Shown: positions 43,426 to 51,811 of the stretch, piece after piece
Layout: each line of letters opens with the position of its first letter
Numbering within the stretch: the stretch's first letter is position 1
Notes under the pieces: generated by a model
Databases searched by the model: none
Told to the model about the DNA's origin: nothing
What the model saw: the letters and a program-made list of their open reading frames with translations, nothing else
Made by a program: the position numbers and the translations under genes
From: JAGXRK01 sp963714415
GTDB lineage: Bacteria > Bacteroidota > Ignavibacteria > Ignavibacteriales > Ignavibacteriaceae
Direction of reading: 5' to 3'
Assembly (NCBI GenBank): GCA_963714415.1
Contig: CAVQOL010000025.1
Coordinates: forward strand, 1 to 64,000
Length of the DNA stretch: 64,000 bases

Positions 43426-43794
43426 ATGATTCAAGAAGAAACTAATCTTATAGTTGCAGATAATTCTGGCGCCAAAAAAGTACGATGTATTCGTGTTCTT
43501 GGTGGAAGTAACAGAAGATATGCATCTGTTGGTGATATTATTGTAGTCTCCGTAAAATCGGCAATACCTAACGGCACTGTTAAAAAAGGCGAAGTATCAA
43601 GGGCTGTTATTGTTAGAACAAAAAAAGAAGTCAGAAGAAAAGATGGCTCATACATAAGATTTGATGAGAATGCGGCAGTTTTAATTAACCCTCAGAATGA
43701 ACCAAAGGGTACCCGTATATTTGGTCCGGTTGCAAGAGAATTGAGAGAAAAACAGTTTATGAAAATAGTTTCTTTAGCTCCAGAAGTTATATAA
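43426..43794 (+). CDS. rplN: Large ribosomal subunit protein uL14
   Basis: 122 residues, full length. MIQEETNLIVADNSGAKKVR and RIFGPVARELREKQFMKIVS are diagnostic. It contacts 16S rRNA at an intersubunit bridge. AGGAGA lies upstream of the ATG. Confidence 0.97.
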   Translation: MIQEETNLIVADNSGAKKVRCIRVLGGSNRRYASVGDIIVVSVKSAIPNGTVKKGEVSRAVIVRTKKEVRRKDGSYIRFDENAAVLINPQNEPKGTRIFGPVARELREKQFMKIVSLAPEVI

Positions 43795-43807
43795 GGATTC
43801 AAGTTTA

Positions 43808-44134
43808 ATGAAGATCAGAAAAAACGATACTGTTATGGTTATTTCCGGAAACGATAAAGGCAAAACCGGAAAAGTACTTAAAGTATTTCCAAAAGAATCT
43901 AAAATTATTATCGAAGGAATTAACCTTCGTAAAAGACATACTAAAGCCTCGCAAAAAAATCCGCAGGGAGGTATAATAGAAAAAGAAGCACCAATTAATG
44001 CTTCTAATGTCATGATTCTTGATCCTAAGACAAGCGAAACTACAAGAATTGGATCAAAGATAATTTTAGATGATAAGACCGGTAAAAAGAAAATAGTTCG
44101 TGTTAGCAAAGCAAGCGGAGAAATGATTCCATAG
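43808..44134 (+). CDS. rplX: Large ribosomal subunit protein uL24
   Basis: 108 residues. A KOW motif opens the protein (KIRKNDTVMVISGNDKGKTG), followed by IEGINLRKRHTKASQKNPQGG. It initiates 50S assembly near the tunnel exit. Confidence 0.96.
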   Translation: MKIRKNDTVMVISGNDKGKTGKVLKVFPKESKIIIEGINLRKRHTKASQKNPQGGIIEKEAPINASNVMILDPKTSETTRIGSKIILDDKTGKKKIVRVSKASGEMIP

Positions 44135-44165
44135 TTATAAAACTTAGTTAAGGTTTTAAGATAAA

Positions 44166-44834
44166 ATGGCAAAAGAGAAAACAAAAGAAAAAACAAAAGT
44201 ACAAGAAACAGCTAGACCAAAAAAAGCTGCTAAAGAAAAAGCTAAAGTTTCAGCTGAGAAGGAAATAAAAATTAGACCAAGATTACTTGATGTTTACAGA
44301 AAAGAAATTGTTCCAGGTTTAATGAAATCCTTGAGCTATAAAAACGTAATGCAGGTTCCTAAGCTTCAAAAGATTGTTGTTAATATGGGTGTTGGCGCTG
44401 CAGTTGCTGATTCTAAGATTCTTGATGAAGCAGTGAAAGATCTGGAAACTATTACAGGTCAGAAAGCAAACATTAGAAAAGCAAGAAAAGCTATTTCTAA
44501 TTTCAAGTTGCGTGAAGGAATGAATATCGGCGCAAAGGTTACGCTGAGAAAAGAAAAAATGTATGAATTCCTCGATCGTTTTATAAATGTTGCTCTTCCA
44601 CGAGTGAGAGACTTCAGAGGTTTATCAGACAAATCTTTTGACGGAAGAGGGAACTACACTATGGGAATGAAAGAGCAGATCATTTTTCCGGAAATAAATG
44701 TTGATAAAGTTACAAAAGTACTTGGAATGGATATAACTTTTGTTACTTCTGCTCCTACTGATAGCGAAGCTTATGAATTACTTAAGTCTTTCGGATTCCC
44801 TTTCAGAAAAAAAGAAATTAAAACAGGAGAATAG
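44166..44834 (+). CDS. rplE: Large ribosomal subunit protein uL5 with a basic N-terminal extension
   Basis: 222 residues, about 40 more than usual (~179). Residues 1-38 are a low-complexity Lys/Glu/Ala tail (MAKEKTKEKTKVQETARPKK continuing). The normal L5 starts at RLLDVYRKEIVPGLMKSLSY and continues KIVVNMGVGAAVADSKIL ... RVRDFRGLSDKSFDGRGNY. The core is complete, so this should bind 5S rRNA. Translation could instead begin downstream, but no ATG with a ribosome site is seen before the core. Confidence 0.94.
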   Translation: MAKEKTKEKTKVQETARPKKAAKEKAKVSAEKEIKIRPRLLDVYRKEIVPGLMKSLSYKNVMQVPKLQKIVVNMGVGAAVADSKILDEAVKDLETITGQKANIRKARKAISNFKLREGMNIGAKVTLRKEKMYEFLDRFINVALPRVRDFRGLSDKSFDGRGNYTMGMKEQIIFPEINVDKVTKVLGMDITFVTSAPTDSEAYELLKSFGFPFRKKEIKTGE

Positions 44835-44842
44835 GAGATTTA

Positions 44843-45112
44843 ATGGCACGTAAGAGTATTATAGCCAGAGACGAAAAAAGAAGAAAACTGGTTGCAAAGT
44901 ATAAAAAGGTTCGCGAAGAAATTAAGGAAAGAAATGATTGGGATGCTTTGCAAAAACTGCCAAGAAATTCTATGCCGGTTAGGTTAAAAAACAGATGTAT
45001 GTTTACCGGTAGAGGACGATCATATTATAGAAAATTCGGTATTTCAAGACTTGTGCTCAGAGAAATGGCACTCAAAGGTGAAATTCCCGGATTAAAGAAA
45101 TCAAGTTGGTAA
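44843..45112 (+). CDS. rpsN: Small ribosomal subunit protein uS14, zinc-free form
   Basis: 89 residues, the long form without the CxxC pairs. MARKSIIARDEKRRKLVAKY and the C-terminal CMFTGRGRSYYRKFGISRLV plus LREMALKGEIPGLKKSSW are typical. It assembles in the 30S head with S19 and S3. Confidence 0.97.
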   Translation: MARKSIIARDEKRRKLVAKYKKVREEIKERNDWDALQKLPRNSMPVRLKNRCMFTGRGRSYYRKFGISRLVLREMALKGEIPGLKKSSW

Positions 45113-45125
45113 AAGGAGATTCTAT

Positions 45126-45521
45126 ATGTCAGTAACAGATCCGATTTCAGATTTTTTGACCAGAGTTAGAAACGCTTCTAAAGCAAAAAAAGTGCGTGTC
45201 GAAATTCCTTCTTCGGGACTTAAAAAGGAACTCGCTGAAATTCTGAAGAAAGAAAACTTCATTCACGATTTTGCTATGGTTGAAGATAATAAACAGAATA
45301 CTATAAGAATTCATTTAAAGTATAGTCTGGGAACTCCTGCAATAAGCGGATTGAGAAGAATTAGTAAACCAGGTTTAAGAATTTATAAAGGTAAAGACGA
45401 GCTTCCAAGAGTATTGAATGGATTAGGAACTGCAGTTATTTCCACATCAAAAGGTTTGCTTACAGATAAAGAAGCTCGTAAGCAATCAGTTGGTGGTGAA
45501 ATTATTTGTTACATCTGGTAA
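45126..45521 (+). CDS. rpsH: Small ribosomal subunit protein uS8
   Basis: 131 residues. DPISDFLTRVRNASKAKKVR opens and the GTAVISTSKGLLTDKEARKQ end is the rRNA-binding signature. In E. coli S8 represses the spc operon at the rplE start; a similar site was not identified. Confidence 0.97.
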   Translation: MSVTDPISDFLTRVRNASKAKKVRVEIPSSGLKKELAEILKKENFIHDFAMVEDNKQNTIRIHLKYSLGTPAISGLRRISKPGLRIYKGKDELPRVLNGLGTAVISTSKGLLTDKEARKQSVGGEIICYIW

Positions 45522-45542
45522 TTTTTTTGATGGAGAAATAAA

Positions 45543-46082
45543 GTGTCAAGAATTGGTAAAAAACAAATAGAAATTCCAAATGGCGTAACCGTTACAAAAA
45601 ATGGTAACTCGCTTAAGGTAAAAGGCCCAAAAGGTGAATTGGCTTTTAATGTACATCCGAATATATTTGTTGACATTGAAGGCAATATAATTAAGGTGAA
45701 ACGACCAGATGATCAGAAAGAAAATAGATCATTACATGGACTGACCCGTTCTATTCTTCAAAATATGATTACGGGTGTTACTGAAGAGTATACAAAAATA
45801 TTAAATATTGTTGGAGTTGGTTATAAAGCAGAATTGAAAGGAACAAATCTTTTACTGAATATAGGATATTCTCATCCAATATACTTTGTTCCTCCTATGG
45901 ATATAAAATTGCAGGTTCCAACACCAACCCAAATTATAATTAATGGAATTGACAAGCAGCTTGTTGGTCAGGTTGCTGCAAAAATCAGATCTATCAGAAA
46001 ACCCGAACCTTACAAAGGCAAAGGAATAAAATATTCTGATGAAATGATTGTTCGTAAAGCTGGAAAGACAGCCGGTAAATAA
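45543..46082 (+). CDS. rplF: Large ribosomal subunit protein uL6
   Basis: 179 residues, GTG start. MSRIGKKQIEIPNGVTVTKN and the C-terminal IRSIRKPEPYKGKGIKYSDE are diagnostic. It lies near the sarcin-ricin loop. Confidence 0.97.
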   Translation: MSRIGKKQIEIPNGVTVTKNGNSLKVKGPKGELAFNVHPNIFVDIEGNIIKVKRPDDQKENRSLHGLTRSILQNMITGVTEEYTKILNIVGVGYKAELKGTNLLLNIGYSHPIYFVPPMDIKLQVPTPTQIIINGIDKQLVGQVAAKIRSIRKPEPYKGKGIKYSDEMIVRKAGKTAGK

Positions 46083-46107
46083 TTTTTAGTCGGAGATTAA
46101 AGAAGTT

Positions 46108-46470
46108 ATGAGTGGAAAATTAAAACCCAGAGAAAGATCTAAAACCAGGATCAGAAAAAAGATTTTTGGTGCTCCTGATAAACCACGATTTACAGTTTAC
46201 AGAAGCTTAAATCATGTTTATGCTCAGGTAATTGATGATACAACAGGAGTAACAATTGCATCGGCTTCATCTCTTTCCAAAGAACTTTCTGATAGTTTGA
46301 AAGAAATAAAAGGAAAGATTGCTAAAGGAAAACTTGTCGGAAATCTCTTAGCAAAAAAAGCTCTCGAAAAAAACATAACTACTGTAGTTTTCGATAGAAA
46401 CGGTTACAGATACCACGGACGCATCCAGGCTATTGCCGATGGTGCAAGAGAAGGGGGATTGAAGTTTTAA
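46108..46470 (+). CDS. rplR: Large ribosomal subunit protein uL18
   Basis: 120 residues. KPRFTVYRSLNHVYAQVIDD and the end VVFDRNGYRYHGRIQAIADG AREGGL match L18, which binds 5S rRNA with L5. A tRNA gene follows it in the operon. Confidence 0.96.
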   Translation: MSGKLKPRERSKTRIRKKIFGAPDKPRFTVYRSLNHVYAQVIDDTTGVTIASASSLSKELSDSLKEIKGKIAKGKLVGNLLAKKALEKNITTVVFDRNGYRYHGRIQAIADGAREGGLKF

Positions 46471-46490
46471 TGTTAGTTAATTCTGGTTTT

Positions 46491-46561
46491 TGCCGGGTCG
46501 TCTAATGGCAGGACTACGCCCTTTGGAGGCGTCTGTAGAGGTTCGAGTCCTCTCCCGGCAG
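46491..46561 (+). tRNA. tRNA-Gln (UUG) inside the spc operon
   Basis: 71 nt. Acceptor TGCCGGG/CCCGGCA, D loop TCTAATGGCAGGA, anticodon stem ACGCC/GGCGT with loop CTTTGGA (anticodon TTG), T arm GAGG-TTCGAGT-CCTC, discriminator G. CCA is not encoded. It lies on the same strand between rplR and rpsE (20 nt after the rplR stop, 54 nt before rpsE), so it is probably processed from the ribosomal-protein transcript. Confidence 0.94.
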
Positions 46562-46615
46562 CAAATTTTGCCGGTAGTATAATTTTTATAATTAATTGAT
46601 TAGTTGGAGTTGTAA

Positions 46616-47122
46616 TTGAAAGCTGTTAAATCAAATGAAACTGAAGGTTTAAAAGAAAAAGTTGTTCACATTAACAGAGTTGCCAAAGTTGTTAAGGGTG
46701 GACGCAGATTCAGTTTTAATGCAATTGTTGTTGTTGGTAACGGTAGTGGTACTGTTGGTGTTGGCTTAGGTAAAGCCAATGAAGTAACTGATGCCATTTC
46801 TAAAGGTATTGATGATGCAAAGAAAAGTCTTGTCAATGTTTCTATTATTAAAGGCACTGTTGCTCACCAGATAATTGGAAAATATGGTGCAGGCAAAGTT
46901 TTATTAAAACCGGCTTCACCAGGTACCGGATTGATCGCGGGTGGTGGTGTTCGTGCTGTTCTGGAAGCTGCTGGTATACAGGACGTTTTAACTAAATCAC
47001 TTGGTTCCAGTAATCCACATAATCAGGTAAAGGCAACTTTGGATGCATTGATTAAACAGATTGATGCAAGAAAAATGGCTGCCAAGAGAAAAATGCAAAC
47101 TAAAGATTTGTTTGCTTCTTAA
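46616..47122 (+). CDS. rpsE: Small ribosomal subunit protein uS5
   Basis: 168 residues, TTG start with TTGGAG upstream. VHINRVAKVVKGGRRFSFNA and GVGLGKANEVTDAISKGIDD open it, and the AGGGVRAVLEAAGIQDVLTK motif follows. It acts in decoding accuracy and mRNA entry. Confidence 0.96.
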   Translation: MKAVKSNETEGLKEKVVHINRVAKVVKGGRRFSFNAIVVVGNGSGTVGVGLGKANEVTDAISKGIDDAKKSLVNVSIIKGTVAHQIIGKYGAGKVLLKPASPGTGLIAGGGVRAVLEAAGIQDVLTKSLGSSNPHNQVKATLDALIKQIDARKMAAKRKMQTKDLFAS

Positions 47123-47128
47123 TAGAGG

Positions 47129-47320
47129 TTGGAAATGGGAAAAATTAAAATTGTTCAGATAAGAAGTATTATTGACAGACCAAAAGATCAAAAGGCTACT
47201 ATTGAAGCACTTGGTTTGGGTCGCCCCAATTGGGAAAAAATTCATAATGACACTCCTCAGATTAGAGGAATGGTCAGAAAAGTATGTCATTTAGTTAGAG
47301 TTGAAGAAATAAAAGAATAG
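47129..47320 (+). CDS. rpmD: Large ribosomal subunit protein uL30
   Basis: 63 residues. KIKIVQIRSIIDRPKDQKAT and the IRGMVRKVCHLVRVEEI end are typical. It starts 6 bases after rpsE. Confidence 0.95.
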   Translation: MEMGKIKIVQIRSIIDRPKDQKATIEALGLGRPNWEKIHNDTPQIRGMVRKVCHLVRVEEIKE

Positions 47321-47332
47321 TAAGGTTTTATA

Positions 47333-47791
47333 ATGGATATTTTAAGCAATCTTAAATATACAAGTGGTTCAAGAAAGAATCGCAAAAGAGTTGGTCGTGG
47401 TGAAGGTTCCGGACACGGTGGACAGTCAACAAGAGGTATGAATGGACAAAAATCCAGATCCGGTTCAAAACATAAAGCATGGTTTGAAGGCGGTCAGATG
47501 CCATTGCAGAGAAGAGTACCTAAATTTGGTTTTACTAATATTTTCAAAGTTGAATATCAGCTAATTAATCTAAATGCTCTTCAAAGATTAGCCGATGAGA
47601 AAAAGATAGGTAAAACTGTTCTTAATCCTTCTGAACTTAAAAAATTAGGATTGATTTCAACTCTTAGAAAACCCGTAAAGGTTTTAGGTAAAGGCGAATT
47701 AAAAGCCAAAGTTCAACTAGAAGTTAATTCATTCAGCAAATCTGCTCAGGAAAAAATTGAAGCAGTCGGCGGAAAAATTACAAAGTTATAA
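47333..47791 (+). CDS. rplO: Large ribosomal subunit protein uL15
   Basis: 152 residues. The conserved Gly/Arg-rich stretch RKNRKRVGRGEGSGHGGQST and WFEGGQMPLQRRVPKFGF are diagnostic. It lies before secY as in most spc operons. Confidence 0.97.
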   Translation: MDILSNLKYTSGSRKNRKRVGRGEGSGHGGQSTRGMNGQKSRSGSKHKAWFEGGQMPLQRRVPKFGFTNIFKVEYQLINLNALQRLADEKKIGKTVLNPSELKKLGLISTLRKPVKVLGKGELKAKVQLEVNSFSKSAQEKIEAVGGKITKL

Positions 47792-47802
47792 TCCGGAAAT
47801 AA

Positions 47803-49137
47803 ATGTCACGAATTACTGATACTCTCAGAAATATTTTTAAGATTCACGAACTACGACAGAGAATTTTTTATACATTAGCAGTTCTCATTATAGTAAGACT
47901 TGGATCGCACTTAACAACTCCGGGCGTAGATTCTGCTCTGCTTAGCGAAGCAATGAAGAATCAGTCATCCGATAACCTTTTTGGGTTGTATGATCTTTTT
48001 GTCGGAGGCGCATTTTCTAACGCAGCAATTTTTGCTTTAGGAATTATGCCTTACATATCTGCATCCATCATCATTCAGTTGATGGGAGCAGTTATTCCAT
48101 ATTTCCAGAAACTTCAGCAAGAAGGGGAAGAAGGAAGAAAGAAAATAACTCAATTAACTCGTTATTTTACAGTTATTATTTCTGCTTTTCAGGCTTGGGC
48201 TGTTACAGTTAGATTATTAAATATTGAAGTTCAGGGATTACCGATTGTTCCGGATCCGGTAAGAGGCATAGCCTGGATAATTACTACAATTATAATTCTT
48301 ACTTCCGGTACTGTTTTTATGATGTGGATGGGTGAACAGATTACTGAAAAAGGAATTGGTAATGGAATATCGCTTATAATTTTTATTGGAATTATCGCTC
48401 GGTTCCCATTTTCTATGTTTGACGAATACAGATTGATTTCGGCAGGGCAGAGATCAATAATTATTGAGATTGTGATATTTGCATTTATGTTTTTTATAAT
48501 TGCCGGAGTTGTTCTTGTAACTCAGGGTACAAGGAGGATTCCTGTTCAATATGCTAAGCGGGTTGTTGGTAGAAAAATTTATGGTGGTGTAACCCAATAT
48601 ATTCCGTTAAGAGTAAACACGGCAGGAGTAATGCCTATAATTTTTGCTCAGTCTATAATGTTTATTCCTAACACTGTCTTATCATTTTTCCCGGCGAGTG
48701 AATTTTTACAGACAATTTCGGGTTGGTTCCATTATACATCGCCAGTTTATTCAGCTGTTTACGCTTTGATGATAATCTTTTTTACATATTTTTATACAGC
48801 AATAGCTTTTAATCCAAAAGATGTTGCAGATAATATGAAAAAGCAAGGTGGATTTATTCCTGGCATAAGACCGGGGAAACAGACATCAGATTTTATTGAC
48901 AATATTTTGACAAAAATTACATTACCGGGTTCGATATTCTTAGCTATCATTGCAATCCTTCCGGCATTTGTATCCGTTTGGGGTGTGTCCGGTCAGTTTG
49001 CTCAATTTTTTGGCGGTACAAGTTTATTAATTTGTGTTGGTGTTGCGCTTGATACTTTGCAGCAGATTGAATCTCATTTGTTGATGAGACATTATGATGG
49101 ATTTATGAAGTCAGGTAAGGTAAAAGGCAGACGTTAA
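47803..49137 (+). CDS. secY: Protein translocase subunit SecY
   Basis: 444 residues with ten membrane helices. FALGIMPYISASIIIQLMGA, GNGISLIIFIGIIARFP and RRIPVQYAKRVVGRKIYGG are family signatures. It forms the SecYEG channel. The usual adk gene between secY and map is absent; map begins 6 bases later. Confidence 0.97.
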   Translation: MSRITDTLRNIFKIHELRQRIFYTLAVLIIVRLGSHLTTPGVDSALLSEAMKNQSSDNLFGLYDLFVGGAFSNAAIFALGIMPYISASIIIQLMGAVIPYFQKLQQEGEEGRKKITQLTRYFTVIISAFQAWAVTVRLLNIEVQGLPIVPDPVRGIAWIITTIIILTSGTVFMMWMGEQITEKGIGNGISLIIFIGIIARFPFSMFDEYRLISAGQRSIIIEIVIFAFMFFIIAGVVLVTQGTRRIPVQYAKRVVGRKIYGGVTQYIPLRVNTAGVMPIIFAQSIMFIPNTVLSFFPASEFLQTISGWFHYTSPVYSAVYALMIIFFTYFYTAIAFNPKDVADNMKKQGGFIPGIRPGKQTSDFIDNILTKITLPGSIFLAIIAILPAFVSVWGVSGQFAQFFGGTSLLICVGVALDTLQQIESHLLMRHYDGFMKSGKVKGRR

Positions 49138-49143
49138 GATTTT

Positions 49144-49905
49144 GTGATCTATATAAAGACTAAAAAAGAGATTGATTTTATTCGTGAAAGTTGCAGAATA
49201 GTTGCTGAAACTTTACAGCTAGTAAAAAGCAACATAAAACCCGGGGTTACAACATTAGAACTCGATAAGGTTGCCGAAGATTATATCAGAAGCAACAATG
49301 CCATTCCGGCATTCAAAGGTTATTCGCAAGGCGGATCCGAAAGTTTTCCTGGTTCCATCTGTGCTTCTGTTGATGATGAGGTAGTGCATGGTATTCCAGG
49401 TAATAGAATACTTAATGAAGGCGAAATAATTGCGATTGATGTTGGTGTTCTTAAAAATAATTATTATGGCGATGCAGCCCTATCAGTTGCTGTTGGAAAG
49501 ATATCGGATGAAAAGAAAAAGTTGCTTGAGGTAACTGAAAAGTCTCTTCATTTTGGAATCGAACAAGCAAAAGCAAATAATAGGGTGCACGATATTTCAA
49601 ACGCAGTACAGGAATTTGTTGAAGCTAATGGATTTTCTATTGTCAGAGAGCTTTGCGGACACGGTGTCGGAAAATTTTTGCACGAAGATCCTTCTGTTCC
49701 TAATTTTGGTAGAAAAGGTACAGGAGCAAAATTAAAGAATGGTATGACCCTGGCAATTGAACCAATGGTTAATTTAGGTCATTATTTTGTGAAAACTAAA
49801 CCGGATGGATGGACGGTTGTAACTGAAGATGGTTATCCATCAGCTCATTTTGAGCATACAATTTTAATAAATAACAATACTCCGGAAATATTAACTGTTT
49901 GTTGA
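49144..49905 (+). CDS. map: Methionine aminopeptidase, type I
   Basis: 253 residues, GTG start. The metal ligands are in AIDVGVLKNNYYGDAALSV (two Asp), ELCGHGVGKFLHEDPSVPNF (His), LAIEPMV (Glu) and HFEHTILI (Glu). It removes the initiator Met from nascent chains. Its TGA overlaps the infA ATG by one base. Confidence 0.96.
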   Translation: MIYIKTKKEIDFIRESCRIVAETLQLVKSNIKPGVTTLELDKVAEDYIRSNNAIPAFKGYSQGGSESFPGSICASVDDEVVHGIPGNRILNEGEIIAIDVGVLKNNYYGDAALSVAVGKISDEKKKLLEVTEKSLHFGIEQAKANNRVHDISNAVQEFVEANGFSIVRELCGHGVGKFLHEDPSVPNFGRKGTGAKLKNGMTLAIEPMVNLGHYFVKTKPDGWTVVTEDGYPSAHFEHTILINNNTPEILTVC

Positions 49906-50123
49906 TGGCTAAACAAGGTCCTATTAAAGTAGATGGAATTATTACTGAAACGCTGCCCAATGCTAACTTCAGAGTTAAGCTAGACAACGGACATGAAATT
50001 CTTGCGCACATTTCCGGAAAAATGCGAATGCATTTTATAAAAATATTAGTAGGAGATAAAGTCTCAATTGAATTATCTCCTTATGATCTTTCAAAAGGTA
50101 GGATTACCTACAGGTATAAATAG
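49905..50123 (+). CDS. infA: Translation initiation factor IF-1
   Basis: 72 residues from the ATG at 49905, which overlaps the map stop (TGATG). KVDGIITETLPNANFRVKLD and ILAHISGKMRMHFIKILVGD show the OB fold of IF-1. It occupies the ribosomal A site at initiation. Confidence 0.97.
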   Translation: MAKQGPIKVDGIITETLPNANFRVKLDNGHEILAHISGKMRMHFIKILVGDKVSIELSPYDLSKGRITYRYK

Positions 50124-50133
50124 TGGAGTTCAA

Positions 50134-50247
50134 ATGAAAGTCAGAGCATCTGTAAAAAAGATTTGTGACAAATGTAAAATAATAAAACGCAAGGGTGTTG
50201 TGAGAGTTATCTGCAAAAACCCTAAACATAAACAGCGTCAAGGTTAA
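50134..50247 (+). CDS. rpmJ: Large ribosomal subunit protein bL36
   Basis: 37 residues reading MKVRASVKKICDKCKIIKRK and ending NPKHKQRQG. The zinc ligands CDKC, Cys and His are present (zinc-binding form). GGAG lies upstream of the ATG. It starts 10 bases after infA. Confidence 0.95.
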   Translation: MKVRASVKKICDKCKIIKRKGVVRVICKNPKHKQRQG

Positions 50248-50268
50248 TTTAATTTAAGGAGAAGATCA

Positions 50269-50652
50269 TTGGCTCGAATAGCTGGTGTAGATTTACCGAA
50301 AAATAAAAAAGTACTTTACGGTTTACAGTATATCTTTGGAATTGGTCAAACAGCTTCTGCCGATATTTTGGCAAAAGCTAAAGTAGATGCAAATAAAAAA
50401 ATTGCAGATCTTACTGAAGAAGAAGTTGCTGAAATAAGATCGGTTATTACCGGTGATTATAAAGTTGAAGGTGCACTACGTTCTGAAGTTCAGCAGAATA
50501 TAAAAAGACTTATGGATATTGGTGCTTACCGTGGTTTAAGACACAGAAAAGGTCTTCCTGTCCGTGGTCAAAGAACCAGAACAAATTCACGTACCAGAAA
50601 AGGTAAAAGAAGAACTGTTGCCGGTAAGAAAAAAGCTCCTACTAAGAAATAA
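50269..50652 (+). CDS. rpsM: Small ribosomal subunit protein uS13
   Basis: 127 residues, TTG start with AAGGAG upstream. MARIAGVDLPKNKKVLYGLQ and YRGLRHRKGLPVRGQRTRTN are diagnostic. It contacts the 50S subunit and P-site tRNA. Confidence 0.97.
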   Translation: MARIAGVDLPKNKKVLYGLQYIFGIGQTASADILAKAKVDANKKIADLTEEEVAEIRSVITGDYKVEGALRSEVQQNIKRLMDIGAYRGLRHRKGLPVRGQRTRTNSRTRKGKRRTVAGKKKAPTKK

Positions 50653-50676
50653 TGATTGAAAGATTTAAAGATCAAG

Positions 50677-50708
50677 GATTGCGCTTATAATCTTGTTATT
50701 ATGCAATC
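50677..50708 (+). promoter_or_regulatory. Hairpin between rpsM and rpsK
   Basis: GATTGC (50677-50682) with GCAATC (50703-50708), extended by two weaker pairs. It lies in a 91-nt gap of an otherwise tightly packed operon. There is no T-run; it could be a control or processing structure of the alpha group. Confidence 0.3.
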
Positions 50709-50743
50709 TTATAATTTTATAATGATTAATTGGAGATTCAGAT

Positions 50744-51130
50744 TTGGCTAAAACATTAAAGAAAGCAAAGAAAAAAACGCACGTTGATTCAAACGGAGTA
50801 GCTCACATAAAAGCTACATTTAACAACGTGCAGGTTACCATAACCGATATTTATGGTAACACTATTGCCTGGTCATCTGCTGGTAAAAACGGATTTAAAG
50901 GATCAAGAAAAAATACACCGTTTGCTGCACAGGTTTCGGCTGAAGCCGCAGCAAAAGAAGCTTACGATCTCGGTTTAAGAAAAGTAGAAGTTTTGGTTAA
51001 AGGGCCCGGTTCAGGCAGAGAAGCTGCTATCAGGGCTTTACACACTGCTGGATTAGACGTTTCGTCTATTAAAGATGTAACTCCTATTCCACATAATGGC
51101 TGCAGACCACCTAAGAAAAGAAGAGTTTAA
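50744..51130 (+). CDS. rpsK: Small ribosomal subunit protein uS11
   Basis: 128 residues, TTG start with TTGGAG upstream. GVAHIKATFNNVQVTITDIY and VKGPGSGREAAIRALHTAGL then DVTPIPHNGCRPPKKRRV match S11, on the 30S platform at the E site. Confidence 0.97.
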   Translation: MAKTLKKAKKKTHVDSNGVAHIKATFNNVQVTITDIYGNTIAWSSAGKNGFKGSRKNTPFAAQVSAEAAAKEAYDLGLRKVEVLVKGPGSGREAAIRALHTAGLDVSSIKDVTPIPHNGCRPPKKRRV

Positions 51131-51150
51131 TTTTTCGGAGAGTTAACTAA

Positions 51151-51777
51151 ATGGCAAGATACACAGACTCAGTTTGTAAACTGTGCAGAAGAGAAAGACA
51201 AAAATTATTTTTAAAGGGACAGAAGTGTTATTCTGAAAAGTGTCCGATTGAAATAAGGAATTATCCCCCGGGTCAGCATGGTCTTTCCAGAAGATCCAAA
51301 GTTTCTGAGTACGGAATTCAGCTTCGTGAGAAACAAAAAATAAAAAGATCTTACGGCGTGTTGGAAACACAATTCAGAAATTATTTTGAAAAAGCTATCA
51401 AGCAAAAAGGCAGAACAGGTGCAAACCTTGTAAAACTTCTTGAAAGAAGACTGGATAATGTAGTTTACAGGTTAGGTTTTGCATCCTCTCGTAAACAAGC
51501 ACGACAGCTTATAAGACACAGACATATTATTATTAACAATCATCTTGTTGATATACCTTCATATCTGTTAAGTCCGGGAGATGTTATCCAGATTAAAGAT
51601 AAAAGTAAAAAATTAGATGCAATTCATAACTCGTTAAAAAGAGTAAAAGACAATACTTATGGTTGGCTTTCAATCGATAAAGCTTCCTTAACCGGAAATT
51701 TTATTCAGATACCTGAAAGAGAAGATGTTCCTCTAAACGCCAACGAACAGTTAGTAGTTGAGCTTTATTCTAAGTAA
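51151..51777 (+). CDS. rpsD: Small ribosomal subunit protein uS4, zinc form
   Basis: 208 residues. The N-terminal Cys cluster CKLCRRERQKLFLKGQKC and EKCP shows four cysteines (zinc type). The S4 RNA-binding domain reads RLDNVVYRLGFASSRKQARQ. It nucleates 30S assembly. Confidence 0.97.
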   Translation: MARYTDSVCKLCRRERQKLFLKGQKCYSEKCPIEIRNYPPGQHGLSRRSKVSEYGIQLREKQKIKRSYGVLETQFRNYFEKAIKQKGRTGANLVKLLERRLDNVVYRLGFASSRKQARQLIRHRHIIINNHLVDIPSYLLSPGDVIQIKDKSKKLDAIHNSLKRVKDNTYGWLSIDKASLTGNFIQIPEREDVPLNANEQLVVELYSK

Positions 51778-51811
51778 TAAATTTTTAATGATCAAACTTA
51801 GAGGATATTAA

